The notes under the pieces are model-generated. The model made no database searches. It was not told the origin of the DNA and worked only from the letters and a program-made list of their open reading frames with translations. Positions 38,001 to 49,857 of a DNA stretch of 64,000 bases are shown piece after piece. The position numbers and the translations under genes are program-made. Every line of letters starts with the position of its first letter. The first letter of the stretch is position 1. Origin of the DNA: Aquila chrysaetos chrysaetos (Eukaryota; Chordata; Aves; Accipitriformes; Accipitridae); the NCBI RefSeq assembly GCF_900496995.4, contig NC_044009.1, positions 11,812,001 through 11,876,000 of the forward strand, given 5' to 3'.

Positions 38001-40468
38001 AAGTTTGGCAGCCATTCACAGAGGAAAAAGAGGCGAGAAGAGCTCAGCTTGGAGCAGCGCAAAGAAGCAGAGAGAATCTCTGTGGAAGTCTGACGCACAG
38101 TATGGCATCATTGTAGAGAGGGACTCAAGAGCTATTCCACACGCTTTGTAAGATTTGTGCAAGCAGTTAGGACACAACCACTCAGAAGCTTGCAATGGGA
38201 GCAATGTTTTGGCAAAAATAACTATGCATGGAGAAGTCCAGATTCAAAAATTATGTATTTACACCAACGCTGGTCATCTTAGAATCAGAGCAGAGCAAGA
38301 GCTATATATATCAAGAGCCTGATCCGTGTTTATTTCAGGCTGAAAAGAGAGCTGAAAATCTGAAAAAGATTAGCACTGTCAGCAAAAGTAGGAATCTGCA
38401 CTGCATAAGAAGATAAGCCTTTGTATGGTGCCTAGATGCATGATAGACAAAAGCAGGTCAAATGTCAGGTTTTCTACCCTCTTATCTTAGAAAAGAAGCC
38501 ATACCTTCATTCCAGGATTTGGCTCCAAAGCACACAGACACTTTTACTACATGCTGCACCAAGACATGCATCCTCTTTTCAGCTCACAGCAGCTCCTCTA
38601 TTCCCCACTGACCAGACAGAAGAGTTTCCCAGCACTGACCCTTCCCACCTAACACCCACTCCATGCTGCAGGTTGTATTGGCTTGGGTTTGGTTTTGTTT
38701 TCAGAAAGCCAGTCATTCTTCATTCTTCAGCACTAACAGTGTTTCAACACGACCATCCTGCACTGAGGGGGGGGTTCACATTCACCCCAGAGGCACTCAC
38801 CACGAAAGGTCCAATTTTGAAGTCGCATGTGAATGGGTCTCTCCCTGAGGCTTTTGTGCACACAGTTTCACGAATGCTGAACTGCAGGTCTAGTCTATAG
38901 GCATCGCTGTTCCACCAGTCAACCTGGTAAAAGGAAGGTCAACACAACATATAATTAGTGCCTGTCATTCTTCCATGCCCACTGTGTGGCAACCTTGCTT
39001 CTTTGTCAAGCAGAAGCAAGACATAAGGGCATTTTGGGTCAGTGCCCTATTTAGAGCAAATTACTGTGTGTGAGAAAGGCTATTTTATTGTGCTCAGGAG
39101 TTATTCTCTTGGGCAGATTTGGTAACAGCAACACAGAACAGCTTTCTGTAGGGGTTTCACTTAAAACCCTACGGCCACTGTGGGATCCTCCTACTGCTCA
39201 GAGTCAGTTTGGGGGGCTATAGCTGTCAAAGGTAGATAAGTATAGCATTACCCCTGCATGCTACCCCCTCTTCTGTGGGAACCAGGGAGCTAACAGCGCT
39301 GCTTTGGATATCTAGACTGCTGGGAAGTCTATTGCAAACACATGACTTGGAAAGTAAATCACATGACTGCAAGCAATTGAATTAATGCAGTTTATAGAGT
39401 TGCTCCTTGTCAGGTCCAACCCCCAGAACAACAACAACAACAAAAAAAACCAACAAAAAAACCAAATCCCCACTGCTTTCAAGTACTTCTTTTTTTTTTT
39501 TTTTTTTTTTTTCCCAAATGAGATCAACCCAAAAATCATCCTGTCATTCATTCCTGCAGAAGAATTGATACATGCCATCTATAGAAACAGAATGGTTCTG
39601 AGGATGTTCAGGAACATGGACATGCTAACCTTAAATTAGGAAGTTTTAACTCCTTGACGCTGGGAATCCAATATAATTCTTAGCAACACAAATTAAAACA
39701 GATATGGGTTTCCTGCCTGCATTTATACATTAGCACATTTAAACCAGAATTAGTGTGTAGAGACAGACGACATAAATATATATTGGAGAAAGAATCCTGA
39801 ATGTGTTTGTGGTGACATATAATTAGCAGTGTGGACATTCAGCTGAGACCTTCAGATGAACCAGATTACTTTATGCCCAAAGCAAAGCAGTTAGCTGGAG
39901 GTATTTAAAAACACCGGTTTTGAACAAAATCTTACAAGACATCCCTCAAAGACTTCTATACTAGGGGTGGAAAATTTGAACTCCTAAAGTATTTTTAATT
40001 ACAAACCAACATACGAACAATATTTAGGTCCCTAAAGCCATCACTTCAGATAATGCCCCAAACCCACCCTCTTCCAAGCAGCATCAGAAAACTCCAACTA
40101 AGTCTAGGTTTCCAGGGTTGGGTGAAAAAGAGCTTTCCATCACAGCAAAGTGTATTTCAGGTAAAGGTTCCCCATTGTCTGTGCACTTACTCTTGTGACA
40201 TGGCTCCTGACAACACCGTACAGGTTTGTCCCCCATGACTGAGAATTGATCCTTGCAATGGAAGCATTGAGAGCCTCTTCTGTGACAGGGAGTTCATAGT
40301 CATACACTGGAAACCCTGAGACAGAGGCACAGTTCCATTAGAAGTTCGTCGTGGTCCTGTACTTTTCCTCCCTAAACCACCATAAGAAAGAGGATGTGGC
40401 TCCATTCTGAGCAACTTACCTGAACACGAGAAAACACCCAGTGTGAGGACAAAAATTAAGATCCTCAT
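35005..40468 (-). CDS. SPP2: Secreted phosphoprotein 24 (SPP2), complete 6-exon coding region
   Basis: Spliced product of 180 aa: exons 40468-40420, 40315-40191, 38923-38801, 37329-37219, 35537-35483 and 35084-35005 (543 nt with TAA). All introns are GT-AG; phases are 1,0,0,0,1. Residues 1-17 are a signal peptide (MRILIFVLTLGVFSCSG) and the mature chain probably begins FPVYDYEL. Residues about 18-122 form the cystatin-like domain with four cysteines, Cys80, Cys91, Cys104 and Cys122. The Cys104-Cys122 loop corresponds to the BMP/TGF-beta-binding (TRH1) loop known in the family. Residues 127-136 are Ser/Glu-rich, with S-x-E sites of the secretory kinase FAM20C type at Ser128, Ser133 and Ser134. 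Asn33-Ala-Ser is a possible N-glycosylation site. The Arg-rich tail after residue 137 is family-specific. Known role: liver-made plasma protein that binds BMPs and accumulates in bone. Exon boundaries match the mammalian gene. The family assignment is firm; the tail is least conserved. Confidence 0.95.
35483..35537 (-). CDS. SPP2: SPP2 coding exon 5
   Basis: Residues 137-154 plus the first base of codon 155, 55 nt. Acceptor TTTACAG, donor AGAAG|GTAAGC. The exon has the same length and phase as the matching mammalian exon (19 residues counting the split codon), although the residues MMHMPIMNPNRRGSSRRE have diverged. Confidence 0.9.
35538..37218 (-). other. SPP2 intron 4 contents
   Basis: Non-coding, 1681 bp, the longest SPP2 intron. 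A small (CAA)n/A-rich tract lies at 36438-36458; nothing else is recognised. Confidence 0.75.
37219..37329 (-). CDS. SPP2: SPP2 coding exon 4
   Basis: Residues 100-136, 111 nt, phase 0 at both ends. Acceptor TGTTACAG, donor GAGGAG|GTAAGG. Holds Cys104 to Cys122, the BMP-binding loop of the family, and the SSSESMSSEE phosphorylation stretch. Confidence 0.95.
37330..38800 (-). other. SPP2 intron 3 contents
   Basis: Non-coding, 1471 bp. Contains a short 8-bp inverted repeat at 37881-37898 and otherwise no recognised repeat. Several open frames on the plus strand (for example 38436-38900) show no family resemblance and are taken as chance. Confidence 0.75.
38801..38923 (-). CDS. SPP2: SPP2 coding exon 3
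   Basis: Residues 59-99, 123 nt, phase 0 at both ends. Acceptor TTACCAG, donor TTCGTG|GTGAGT. Carries Cys80 and Cys91, the first disulfide pair of the cystatin-like fold, in the segment ETVCTKASGRDPFTCDF. Confidence 0.95.
38924..40190 (-). other. SPP2 intron 2 contents
   Basis: Non-coding, 1267 bp. Holds an A/C-rich (CAA)n-type stretch at about 39428-39465 followed by a 23-T run (39490-39512). An antisense open frame here is mostly homopolymer-encoded lysine and is not a gene. Confidence 0.8.
39490..39512 (+). repeat. (T)23 run with adjacent A-rich tract
   Basis: Within SPP2 intron 2, preceded at 39428-39465 by CAA/A-rich sequence. Together they could pair as A-tract and T-tract; most likely simple expansions. 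Confidence 0.7.
40191..40315 (-). CDS. SPP2: SPP2 coding exon 2
   Basis: Residues 17-58, 125 nt. Acceptor CTCAG at 40320-40316, donor ACAAGA|GTAAGT. Contains the mature N-terminus FPVYDYELPVTEEALNAS and the first cystatin-fold helix. The intron before it is only 104 bp. Confidence 0.95.
40420..40468 (-). CDS. SPP2: SPP2 coding exon 1 (signal peptide)
   Basis: Encodes residues 1-16 plus the first base of Gly17; donor reads TTCAG|GTAAGT. The ATG at 40468 has a purine (G) at -3. Another in-frame ATG lies upstream at 40528, but it falls at or before the start site expected from the TATA box at 40540-40547 and would put a basic 20-residue extension before the signal peptide, so 40468 is preferred. 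Confidence 0.93.
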
Positions 40469-40539
40469 AGCGTGCCTTGCAAAATCCTCTGGTCTTTTTC
40501 CTTTTCTAAGCAAGGATTTCCAGTGCATATTCCTCTGTC

Positions 40540-40547
40540 TTTATATA
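40540..40547 (-). promoter_or_regulatory. SPP2: SPP2 TATA box
   Basis: TATATAAA on the minus strand, 72 bp before the chosen ATG. With the usual spacing of about 30 bp, transcription would start near 40517, giving a 5' UTR of about 50 nt. No CpG-rich promoter is seen, which fits a tissue-restricted gene. Confidence 0.7.
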
Positions 40548-40630
40548 AATGCAGCCTTGATCCTATACCTGACCTTCCTGTGTCCAAGCTCTGCTACAAA
40601 CATTGCACTTTAAACAGAATTGATCTGAGA

Positions 40631-40637
40631 GTAAATA
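40631..40637 (-). promoter_or_regulatory. FOXA-like site upstream of SPP2
   Basis: TATTTAC on the minus strand, about 115 bp upstream of the inferred start. It matches the forkhead (FOXA/HNF3) core common in liver promoters. A 7-bp match is weak on its own; the position near a liver-gene TATA box is the only support. Confidence 0.3.
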
Positions 40638-43600
40638 TTTGCTGTCAGCTTTTCTCCATTTAGCAGTAGTTCTCTGATAAGAGATGGGCTGCACTGCCTT
40701 TTTCCCAGGACTGCAACTAAAAGGGAGCACTGAATTCCTGGTATCTCCACAGCCAAAGGCAGAATTTAGTTATTTTGTTCACTTTTAGCCATTAGTTATC
40801 CATTTAAAGCTGGTGAGTCGACTATTTCCTTAGCACTGGACCCAGCACCTTTGTGTCTCAGCAGCAACTGAGAGCACTTACAAGCTGGAGGGGACGATTC
40901 CCCAGCACGGAGTGGGAATCCACCTGTGTGGACCTGTCCGACACTACCACCCTGCAGGCCAAAGCATCCAACAGAAGCCTCCCGGGCTCACAGCAGACCC
41001 TTGGGACAGCCCAGGTCTGTTTGCCGTGCAAGCTCCTGGGATCTCTGGCATTTGGTGTGCACCAGAAGAGCTCCCACGTTGCTTTGACTCATGCCAAGCC
41101 TGAGCCCAGCTAACCAAACAAGCAAGTGGCTGTGGACATTTGGTTTCCCCTGTCAGATCCCCCTGAAGCTGAGGCTTCATTTTCAGCACAGAAATTAATG
41201 GGCTTTTTGAAAAATTATGGCCTGACTTCAGTACTGAAAACACCATAAGGAATTACAGGGAGGAGCTAGACGTGACACCTCAGCACTTAGCTAACTGGAG
41301 CCACTTGCTAGTCTTGGTTTCCAGATACAGGCAACGTATCACTCTACCACAACTACTCCACAACAGAGCCACTTCTAGTAAAGCTCAGAGATACACCTGG
41401 GTTTTAAGTGCTTAAAGGCTGTCCACGGGAGTTGGGAGGGAAACTTGCCTTCAAACAAGCTCACCCATTGCTGACTGTTCACAAGGCAGAGATGTGTCTA
41501 ACCGTATTCATTTTGAAGATCCCATGTGTGAAATTCCTCCATTAACCTTCAAATTGCAGTTCTACTTGAATTATGTGGCACAGGGTCATTTTGAGAACTT
41601 CCCAAATGACAAGCACTCAGGGAAAGATATGGGAGCGTGCAAAGTACCAGGGCTTAGATTTAATAAGGAAGAGGATAAAACTGGTTCTGGTTGTTAGGCT
41701 GTCAGATTGCAGGACAGCACCCGATCACAAGGTTGCACACTGGGGTTCACACTGACTCTTCAGGTGACAGATGGAGTCAGGTAAGCATCACTCACTGCAA
41801 ATACTTTAAGGCAAAGACCCATAAAGGCAATGCACTTCTAAGACACAACAGAAACAACTGCCCAGGTGTGGGCCTTGACGGTCACTGGATTCATTCCCCA
41901 TTGTTGCTATGAGATACTAGAAAAAGAACCTGTTGAGCCATGGTGCACCCCAGGAAAGAGTTCGCGTGCCAGTTAGAGCTGCGCACAAACACAGAGACTG
42001 TACTAGGAACAAGCTGTGCCTTGGGGGGACAAGCAGACACGGCGCCAAACAGGAACCTCGCCAGGGCCACATTACTGGCTAGTGTCACACCATGTGTGTG
42101 CCATCCCACCCAAGCACTGCTTCGAGAGGGGTGGATGTGGGTGCATATTCCAAAAAAGGGGTGGGCATTTTTGACCAGCCAACTTAGATTTCAGCATTGG
42201 GAACGTGATCAAAAACGTCGATTGAAACTTTGCCCAGTCAAAAGCCAGAGCCTCTTCTGTACATCCATTCTGCTTGTTCACTGCAGCTGAAGACGCTCTC
42301 TCCTGGCTCTTGGACATGCTCACCCATAGCAGGGTCTGCCCTTCCTGCTTCCCAGTTCTTAACTGCTGTCTGTGCCATGGGGAGGCCACTAATATTCTTC
42401 TGTGGCTACAGCCATGCCAGAGGACCACAATGCAGAGGATTTAAACTGAGCTGGAGATTCTCAAGAACAGAGTCTGTTGTGCTATGCCTAACTTTTCTGC
42501 AACCAGAGCCAAGACCATGCTGCCTCAGGTCAAGGAAACCTTCTGATACGCTGTTTGACCTACTTCTACAGTGGTTTCTCTGCAATCAATGGTGCTGCTG
42601 CTGCGGTAATGAAACACAAGAAACGAGACCGTTCAAACCACTTGAATGGAAAGAACTTGGCATTTGGAGCCCCAAGGTCCTCATTGTTTTCCAGCATGTT
42701 TCACCACCAACTCGCTGCGGTAGTTTGGGTAACATCTAGCTTTCGACTTCATCTCTAGAAAAGGAACCATCTGCCTCTTGCATGCTGGGACCAGTTAATA
42801 TTCCACCAGAACCTGAATATGTAAAACTGCTTCCTAACTGCTGAGCCACAGCATTGTAGCCAGTCCAACAGTAATTTTAATTATTGAACCAACTGCAGAG
42901 TTTAAAGATTTTCCTCTTAGACTAGCTACTAGGAAATGCTGCCAGCAGGATTGTAGTAATGTTGAGTGGGGCTTGAAAAGAAAATGGTTTAATGACATGA
43001 AAGTTCCTCTGCAGAGCTCTGGCTTTGCTTTGCGGCATCCAGAGAACAGAGATGTTTGCTATTCCACCTCTGAATCCTGGCTCATTAAGTCTGTAATGAA
43101 GTTGGTAAATATTTCTCCTATCTCTCCACAGATACATTATACACTCTAGCAGATTCATGTTACAGCAAAATTGGTTTCATCCACTGTCCACGTCAGAGGC
43201 ATGTTTGGGTTGAGGGTGCTCAACCCAAACAGAGACAGGAGCTAGGGAAGAGGTAGAAACTAGGGGTGGGCAGGATAGGAAAGGAGAGAAGGGAGAGTCT
43301 GTGGAAAGAACAGGCTCGGGCATGTGCTGGTGGGAGAAAAGGCAAGTCTGAGCAGGGTGCAGCATTGTCCCCACTCACAGGTAATGCACCTCCACAGGTA
43401 CCACCTGCCTACTGCTAACGGGCCAGGTGCAACCAACAAGAAAAGGACAGTTTACTTCTCTTTGGGGCAGGAGGTTGAAAAAAACATGCTTGGGAAACCT
43501 CTGGTTTCAGTAGATTTAAGCAGTGGAACCGATTCTACATTTTCAGACTCAAAGTGTCCCGAGTTCTGGGTTTCTGAGGACGTCTGAGGTTTTCACCACA

Positions 43601-44404
43601 TTCTTTGGACTGCAGACTGTAACTGAAGTGTCAGGTTAGGAAACACCACTAAATTTCTAAAGAGCAACTGGAATTCAAACTGAAATTCAATACTTTGCAG
43701 AAGGCCTCCAATTTCAAATTACTGAACCCAAGAGACTCTTCAGTTACTGGCATATTCAAAACAGAAAGTTGTTGTTTCATCTGTGCTAAGGAAACAACAG
43801 GCATGGCCACGCAGACCAAGGAGAACATGCTCTTGAAAGAGCAAAGCATTGTTCCCTTCCTCTAGAGACCAGCTCCTGGCATTTGCTGATAAGGACCCTG
43901 CCATGAATTACTAGGTACTACAAGCCATGGTGGTGAGCGGTGCCGTGGCACATGGAGAGGTGACGAAAGGTGAAGCCTTTGCCTCAGACCAAAACCAGGG
44001 CGGAACAAAATGGAGAAGGTGTGAAAAATGAGACAGTAAGTGTTTCTGGCATGTTGCCTGCTACCTTACTGCCGCTGCCTTCCACATCCCTGGGAATTAT
44101 ACAGGCTTTCATGGGAAGATGACCCAGACACCACACAGCACTGGGGAGAAGCCAGAGATTCAGTCTGCAGCTCTATGAAAGCTTCTGGTTGCAGCAGCAG
44201 CAACGGAGCTCACAATGTCTCTGATCAGGAAAACGTTTGGTTTTTTTTTTCCCCTGATTAATCAGACTGAAGAAGTTTGAGAAGACTTTTAGAGAGGGCT
44301 TGCAGAGCAGATAGAAAAAGCATATGGACACATATATATACATCTTTTTAGAAAGGACAAATGTTACAGTTGAACCCCCAAGAATACAAAACCTCTTGAA
44401 ACTT

Positions 44405-44418
44405 GGGGGGGGGGGGGG
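44405..44418 (+). repeat. (G)14 homopolymer
   Basis: Fourteen G residues after AAACTT, ending at CCAAGG, in otherwise unremarkable intergenic DNA. Confidence 0.8.
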
Positions 44419-47400
44419 CCAAGGTGGAGAAGGACTCTTCACAATATAAGGACCAAACTTTGACTTATACTACCAGAAAGTTCCAGATGCCAAGCACCTT
44501 GGGGCAGAGGGAGAGGGTTGTATCCAATTTAATCTGCACAGCAAACAGATATGTGCTATTTAAGAAAAGAGGAAATTAAAGAGCTTCTGTTAGATGACTA
44601 TTTTCAGATCACTTTCACTCCCAGCAATCAAGTCAGCTCTGTTCCCAGACAACTGGGAGAACAACAATTTCTCTTTGAGTGAAATTTTGATAATTACAAG
44701 ATGCATTTTCATTTAAAATGTAAATCGTCCAGCATCATCACATGCCTGTATGCTGAAAACAGTCTAAACAGTATCCCAGGCACCGAGGAACTATTCCTGA
44801 TCCCTTGTTTCCTGGACATTCAGAAGACAGAAGAAAGTTAATGATATCCCTTCAGATAAAAGAAAACCGGACTAAATTCAAAGCAGCATGTTCTCCCCCC
44901 CGCCCCAGCTCTCGCAGCATGGCATTGGCAAAACCAAAAGGCTCCCTGAAAGTTCTTCTCCATGGGTAACTTCTTCATCACACGTCAATACAACAGTCTT
45001 CCGCACATCAGCTGACAGAGGTAGGAGAAAGGCTTCTAGATTTTGCTCAGACTAACAGAGGTTTTGAGAGCTGATCCATAGCTCATAGACACCAACAGAG
45101 ACTCAGCTTTGATTCCCTTCAGATCTTGCCTGCACGTCCCTTGAGAAACTAACAGACGATCGTATAGCCAGTGCAGACACTGCCTGTGGGCTGCTGAACA
45201 TTCTCCAGCCCTCGACCACCTGAGAAGGAAAGTAAGTCTTTGTTATTCCAATTTCTCTAATTGCTCTCACACTCTCATAAGATGGTACCCTCTGCCACAC
45301 TGGCTGCATTTGTCAACCCCACATAGAGCTTTTCACTGTAAAGCACTGGAAGATTTGGTGGTCAAAAGGAAAGTGAAGACAAGTGAATATAGTGACACCT
45401 CAGCTTCCCATACCTACAGTGTTAAGGATGAAACCAGATGCATTTCATAAGTCTGGAGTTTATACCATGGAAGTTTCATACTCTGCAAGGTTTGCCATTG
45501 CTCTGGGAGAACTCACGGAATTGTTCTATGTCCAGACTAAAAAGCACTAGAACTGATGTCTTAACAGTAATTTTACAAAGATTAAAGGAACCATTTCAGT
45601 AAGGGCGTAGAGGCAGCACCTAACCCCTTTAGCACTGCACTTCTGAGGTGCACCATACATGCTGGTTCCATGAACGCAACTGAAACCCACACAGTTTCTA
45701 CTGCTGTTGCTGGAAGTGGACTTTGAGAGTGAAGCAACAGAAAGCACACATTACAGCAAACAAAACCTCAGTAACACACACTGGATGACTGTTCTGAAAC
45801 ATCACAGGCAGCAGCAGAATCTCAGAGGTCTCACTTCATTACTTCAAGCCTTTGAAACTTTAAATATTTATATTTCCTCTGCCTGCCAGGTCAGCAGTAA
45901 TAGCTCTTACGGGGTCACTAGCACAACTTGGTAGCTGATGCAAGGCAAACATTACCTCCAGACCCAAAGGCTGTTCCCTGAAGAGCCAAAGAGCTATGTC
46001 TCTCTCTTTTTTTTTTTTTTTTTTTTTAAGTTTTGCTGACCGTACTGATAATTTTCAAGGTTTTCTCCCTATCCCTAGGGCACGTTCTCAGATAGTTCAG
46101 CTGTTACATTCTTTTGCATTCTTAGTGAAAGCTACTTGCAACCTCTGGTCAAACCAAGCCCTGGTAAAACTTGAAATCCTAGGTGAAACCAGGCAAAACA
46201 TTCACCTCCCACTTCTGAAGCCATCAACAGCCAAGTGCAGCCACCAGTGTCATACCCTGTCCCTTGTGAGCCTGATGCTGCCATTTATTGAAAGTGGCTT
46301 GCATTGCTGAAGTAGGCTCAGCATTTCTGGTATTCAGTCACTTTACCAGCATTTCCTTTTAATGTTATTTCAACCTTAGCCCTCAGCATCGCCGTAAGTC
46401 AACACACAAAGGGTTGTTTCTGGCTGCAAGTCATGAGAAGGTGTACACACAGAGGAACATGATTTATGAATTTTTAGCATGAATTAATTAAAAAAGTTAT
46501 TTCTTCAAGTTACAATCTTTCTCTCCATAAAAATATTTAGAATATTTTCGTAATTTCCCACAGGCATTAAGATCCATAACCAGAAAAATCAGAAGTCCAA
46601 ATTTCAGGGATTCTTAAATACCAAAGCTGTCATTTTCATCTCTGGTTTTTAGAGTCTCTGAGCAGTTACACAAGGTTTTAGACATTAGATAAAAAGCCAC
46701 TGATGGTGAGCTCAAGCTTCAAATCAGCATATATTTTAGATAATTACTTTAGTTGTGAGCAGCAAACCCAAGAATTAGCCAAACAGGCTATTCCAGGCAC
46801 TGACTTGTCTCATGCCCTGCACAGCAGTAGCCGGGCATTTAGCAAGGGATTCAAAAGTCTCAGGGTACACATGAAACCACAAAGACTCTCAGATGCTGAA
46901 AGGGACCAATCTGGTGTCTGAGGCTGTACAGAGGTGAGCTCAATATAATGAAGCAAAGAAAAACCCAAGAAATCACTTCTGGTCCTGGTTCAACAGATGG
47001 TGCATAGCCACAGTTTCTGTAAAAAACCCACCACCAAAATCAGGGATGCAGGCAGCCGTTATGCTCATTAGAGACACTCCTAGAAACAGCTCACTTGTGA
47101 TCATACAACTGAGGCAGAGGCACTGACTGCAGAAAAGAACAAATAAATGCAAATAGTAGAAGGAGGATTGGAAAAAAACGTACAAGGATAGAGCATCATA
47201 GCATGCCAGTCCCTTGGTAAGTGCACAGCACACGACGGAGGCCCTCTGCAAACCCACCTCTCGAGGGGAAGCCCTCAAACATAAAAATCAAGTACCCAAC
47301 CCTCCTCCTCCACATATGCATATACCTCCAGGCAACCACTGAGCACAAGCACAGTTAGGAGTGGACACAAAACTCAGGAACAGCTCGGTAGCATCTTCTA

Positions 47401-49327
47401 CACTATCTGACCTACTCTGGATCCCACCACCAAGCCTTGTCCTTATCAGCCCTTTCCCCCAGCATTGAGAACAACACAGACCCTGCTCTCCCAGATTAGA
47501 TGTGGCATGAGCACCTGTGTTCTCTCTGTGGAAAAGATACAGCAAAGTGGTGTATTTTTTTTAAGTAAGACTCATTTAATTACTTGGAGCAATTAGTTTT
47601 ATGAATTCATTCAAGGGCTGTGCTTGGGCAGCTGACAAATGCTTAAATGAAACAGCCAAAAAGGGACTTGTCTTGCACATATGCTGACACTTCTTTCCCC
47701 TATGAATTGCTGAGGGCCATGCAGGTGAATCAACTCTGATTCCAAGCACACTGCTCTCAGAAGAGGTATTATCAGCCCTACCTTATATTCAAGCCAGGCT
47801 AGCTAAGCTCACATTTTACGATCAACAGAATTAAAACCCAAAGCTAGGAGAAGGCCTCTCCTCTCTCAGACACACCCCAAACCCAGACTCCTCAGGAGAC
47901 AGTCCATGGCTGGTCCTGTTCTCCTTACAAAGGTGAATCCCAAGCAGTCTAAAATTTACTTTTCCTTTTTACATTACGTTTCCTTCACCAGGAGCACGCC
48001 TCAGCTCTGGGAAGTCTTGTTCATTAAGGGTTTCCCTATTGCCATCACTACACTCCAGTCTCACCTGCCATCTTCTACCTGCACTACAGCCTCCTTCCTC
48101 CTGCCCACCCATTACTGAAATAGTTAGCCACAGTGGGCAGCAAGTGCACTGGCTGCTAGCCTGTTGGCAACCGGAGCATAGAGCGCTAATCCTGTGCACT
48201 ACCTGTGCAAAAGTGACAAGATACAGAGCACTGTATGATGCAGACAGACCACAGTGCTGGCTAGCTGCTTCCCACATCTCATGTCCTCCTTTTTGATAGA
48301 CTCCCTGGACCACTTGGCCCCAGTGGGCGTTGGTCCTTTCTGCAACAAGGATAAGAGTGCTTCTTGGTTACAGCTACAGGAGGAGCTTCAGCTACTTGGC
48401 AAGTACAGCAAAGGAAAGCAAGACAAGATATTCTAGTGTCCAAACAACCAGAAGTGATTACCTGCACCCACAAAGAAGAAAGAGATGGTACGAAGAAGAG
48501 CTGCTGGACCTCTTCTGCATCTCTCATTGTAGATTTATAGAGCAAATCAGCTCCAGGACCACAGCAGAAAAGGCCCGAGCAGGAAAGCCATGGGGTGCCT
48601 ACTGCAGCCCTCTATACTATCAGTCTGTCTTAATTCTGTCAATATCACTCAAGCAAGAGCCATCCAAACTAGACATAGGCTGATGTCCTGGGGAGGGGGC
48701 ACAGATCAGGCTTTCTGTGAGCCCAGGCAGCAGATTCACAGCAACAGGGACCACTCCTCATAAACACCTGTACCCCATGGCCCACCTGGGGACCCAGAGT
48801 AGATCCTGGTTGATCATAGCCAGTAGGCACTTTGCTCTATCACTTCTCTTCTGAGGCAGAGACTTGGCAGCACTGTCTTAACTTCTTGTAGTTCTACTGT
48901 TTTCAACACCCCTCCTTGTATGTGCATGTAAAATCCCACCTCCTGTGGCAGCACCACAGGAACAGAAGTTGAATCCGGGTTCCCTATTGTGCAATACAGC
49001 TTTTGTGCCCAGTCTGCAAAAGCTAACTGATCCTCCCTGGTTCACAGAGTTACTGCAACACTTCTTCCTCCATTTATGCTTGGAGAAAACCCCTGAAATC
49101 CTTGGTTTGATTTCACAATAAACTCACAGAAGTTGATCTGCAACCATCCATCAGCATCTTCGAGCATCATTCACCACCCTCTTCAACTCTGCTTCCAGCC
49201 AAACTGAGCAACCATTTCCAAGTGAATTCTCTGTTTCATCACTTGCAGTCTTTTCCTAGGTGTATAATTATTTTGTCAAGTTTGTTTAAATGTGCAGCTT
49301 GCTGTTCCAAATCATAACTTGCGGTAC

Positions 49328-49857
49328 TGGGTTTGGATGGGATGGAGTTAGTCCTTTTCATAGCAGGCAGCATAGTGCTGCGTTTCAGATTACTGACCAA
49401 AAGAGTGTTGGTAACACATAGATGGTTCAGCTGTTGCTGAGTAGTGCTTGCACAGCGTCAAGGACTTCTCTGCTTCTTATGCTGCACCCCTAGCAAGTGG
49501 GCTGGGGGTGGGCAAGAGACTGGGAAGGGACACAGCCAGGACAGGTGACTCAAACTGACCAAAGGGATGATCCATGCCACATGATACCTTGCTCAGCAAT
49601 AAAACTGGGGGGAGTTTTTCCAAAGTAGCCATTGCTCAGGGACTGGCCAGGCTGGTGTTGAGTGATTGCTTTTGCACCCCTGTTTTTCTTTCTTTCTTTT
49701 TTTTTACCCTTCACTTATTAAACTGTCTTTATCTCACCCTGGAAGGGGGTTTTTTGCTTGCTTTTTGCCCCTCCCATTCTCTCCCTTATCCCACTGGGGC
49801 AGGGTGAGCAAGTGACTGGGTGGGAGCTTAGCTGCCAGCTGGGGTCAATCTGCCACA
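49328..49857 (+). mobile_element. Solo ERV LTR (530 bp)
   Basis: Begins TGGGTTTGGATGGGATGGAG and ends GGGGTCAATCTGCCACA. The middle follows a known bird LTR plan: GTTGCTGAGTAGTGCTTG, GGGACACAGCCAGGACAG, CTCAGCAATAAAACTGGGGG, a pyrimidine tract, then the ATTAAA signal at 49717-49722 and CTGTCTTTATCTC. It is a relative of the 9546-10121 LTR in the opposite orientation. Flanks GGTAC and GTAAC are not a clean 5-bp duplication. No viral interior is attached. The open frame at 49574-49807 lies inside it. Confidence 0.82.

Larger units (their letters stand above)
40550..49327. other. Intergenic upstream of SPP2
   Basis: About 8.8 kb without a recognised gene or interspersed repeat; G-run at 44405-44418 and T-run at about 46008-46027. 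TRPM8 lies upstream of SPP2 in mammals, but no TRPM8-like exon was recognised. Confidence 0.55.

Noticed and set aside
38436-38900. 154-codon plus-strand open frame
   Set aside because: Overlaps SPP2 exon 3 on the opposite strand and the adjoining intron; its open length is partly a shadow of that exon.
39312-39578. 88-codon minus-strand frame with poly-lysine
   Set aside because: Lysines come from the 23-T run within SPP2 intron 2.
42230-42739. 169-codon plus-strand open frame
   Set aside because: No recognised domain, no splice or promoter context, and overlapping frames of similar length; consistent with chance in moderately GC-rich DNA.
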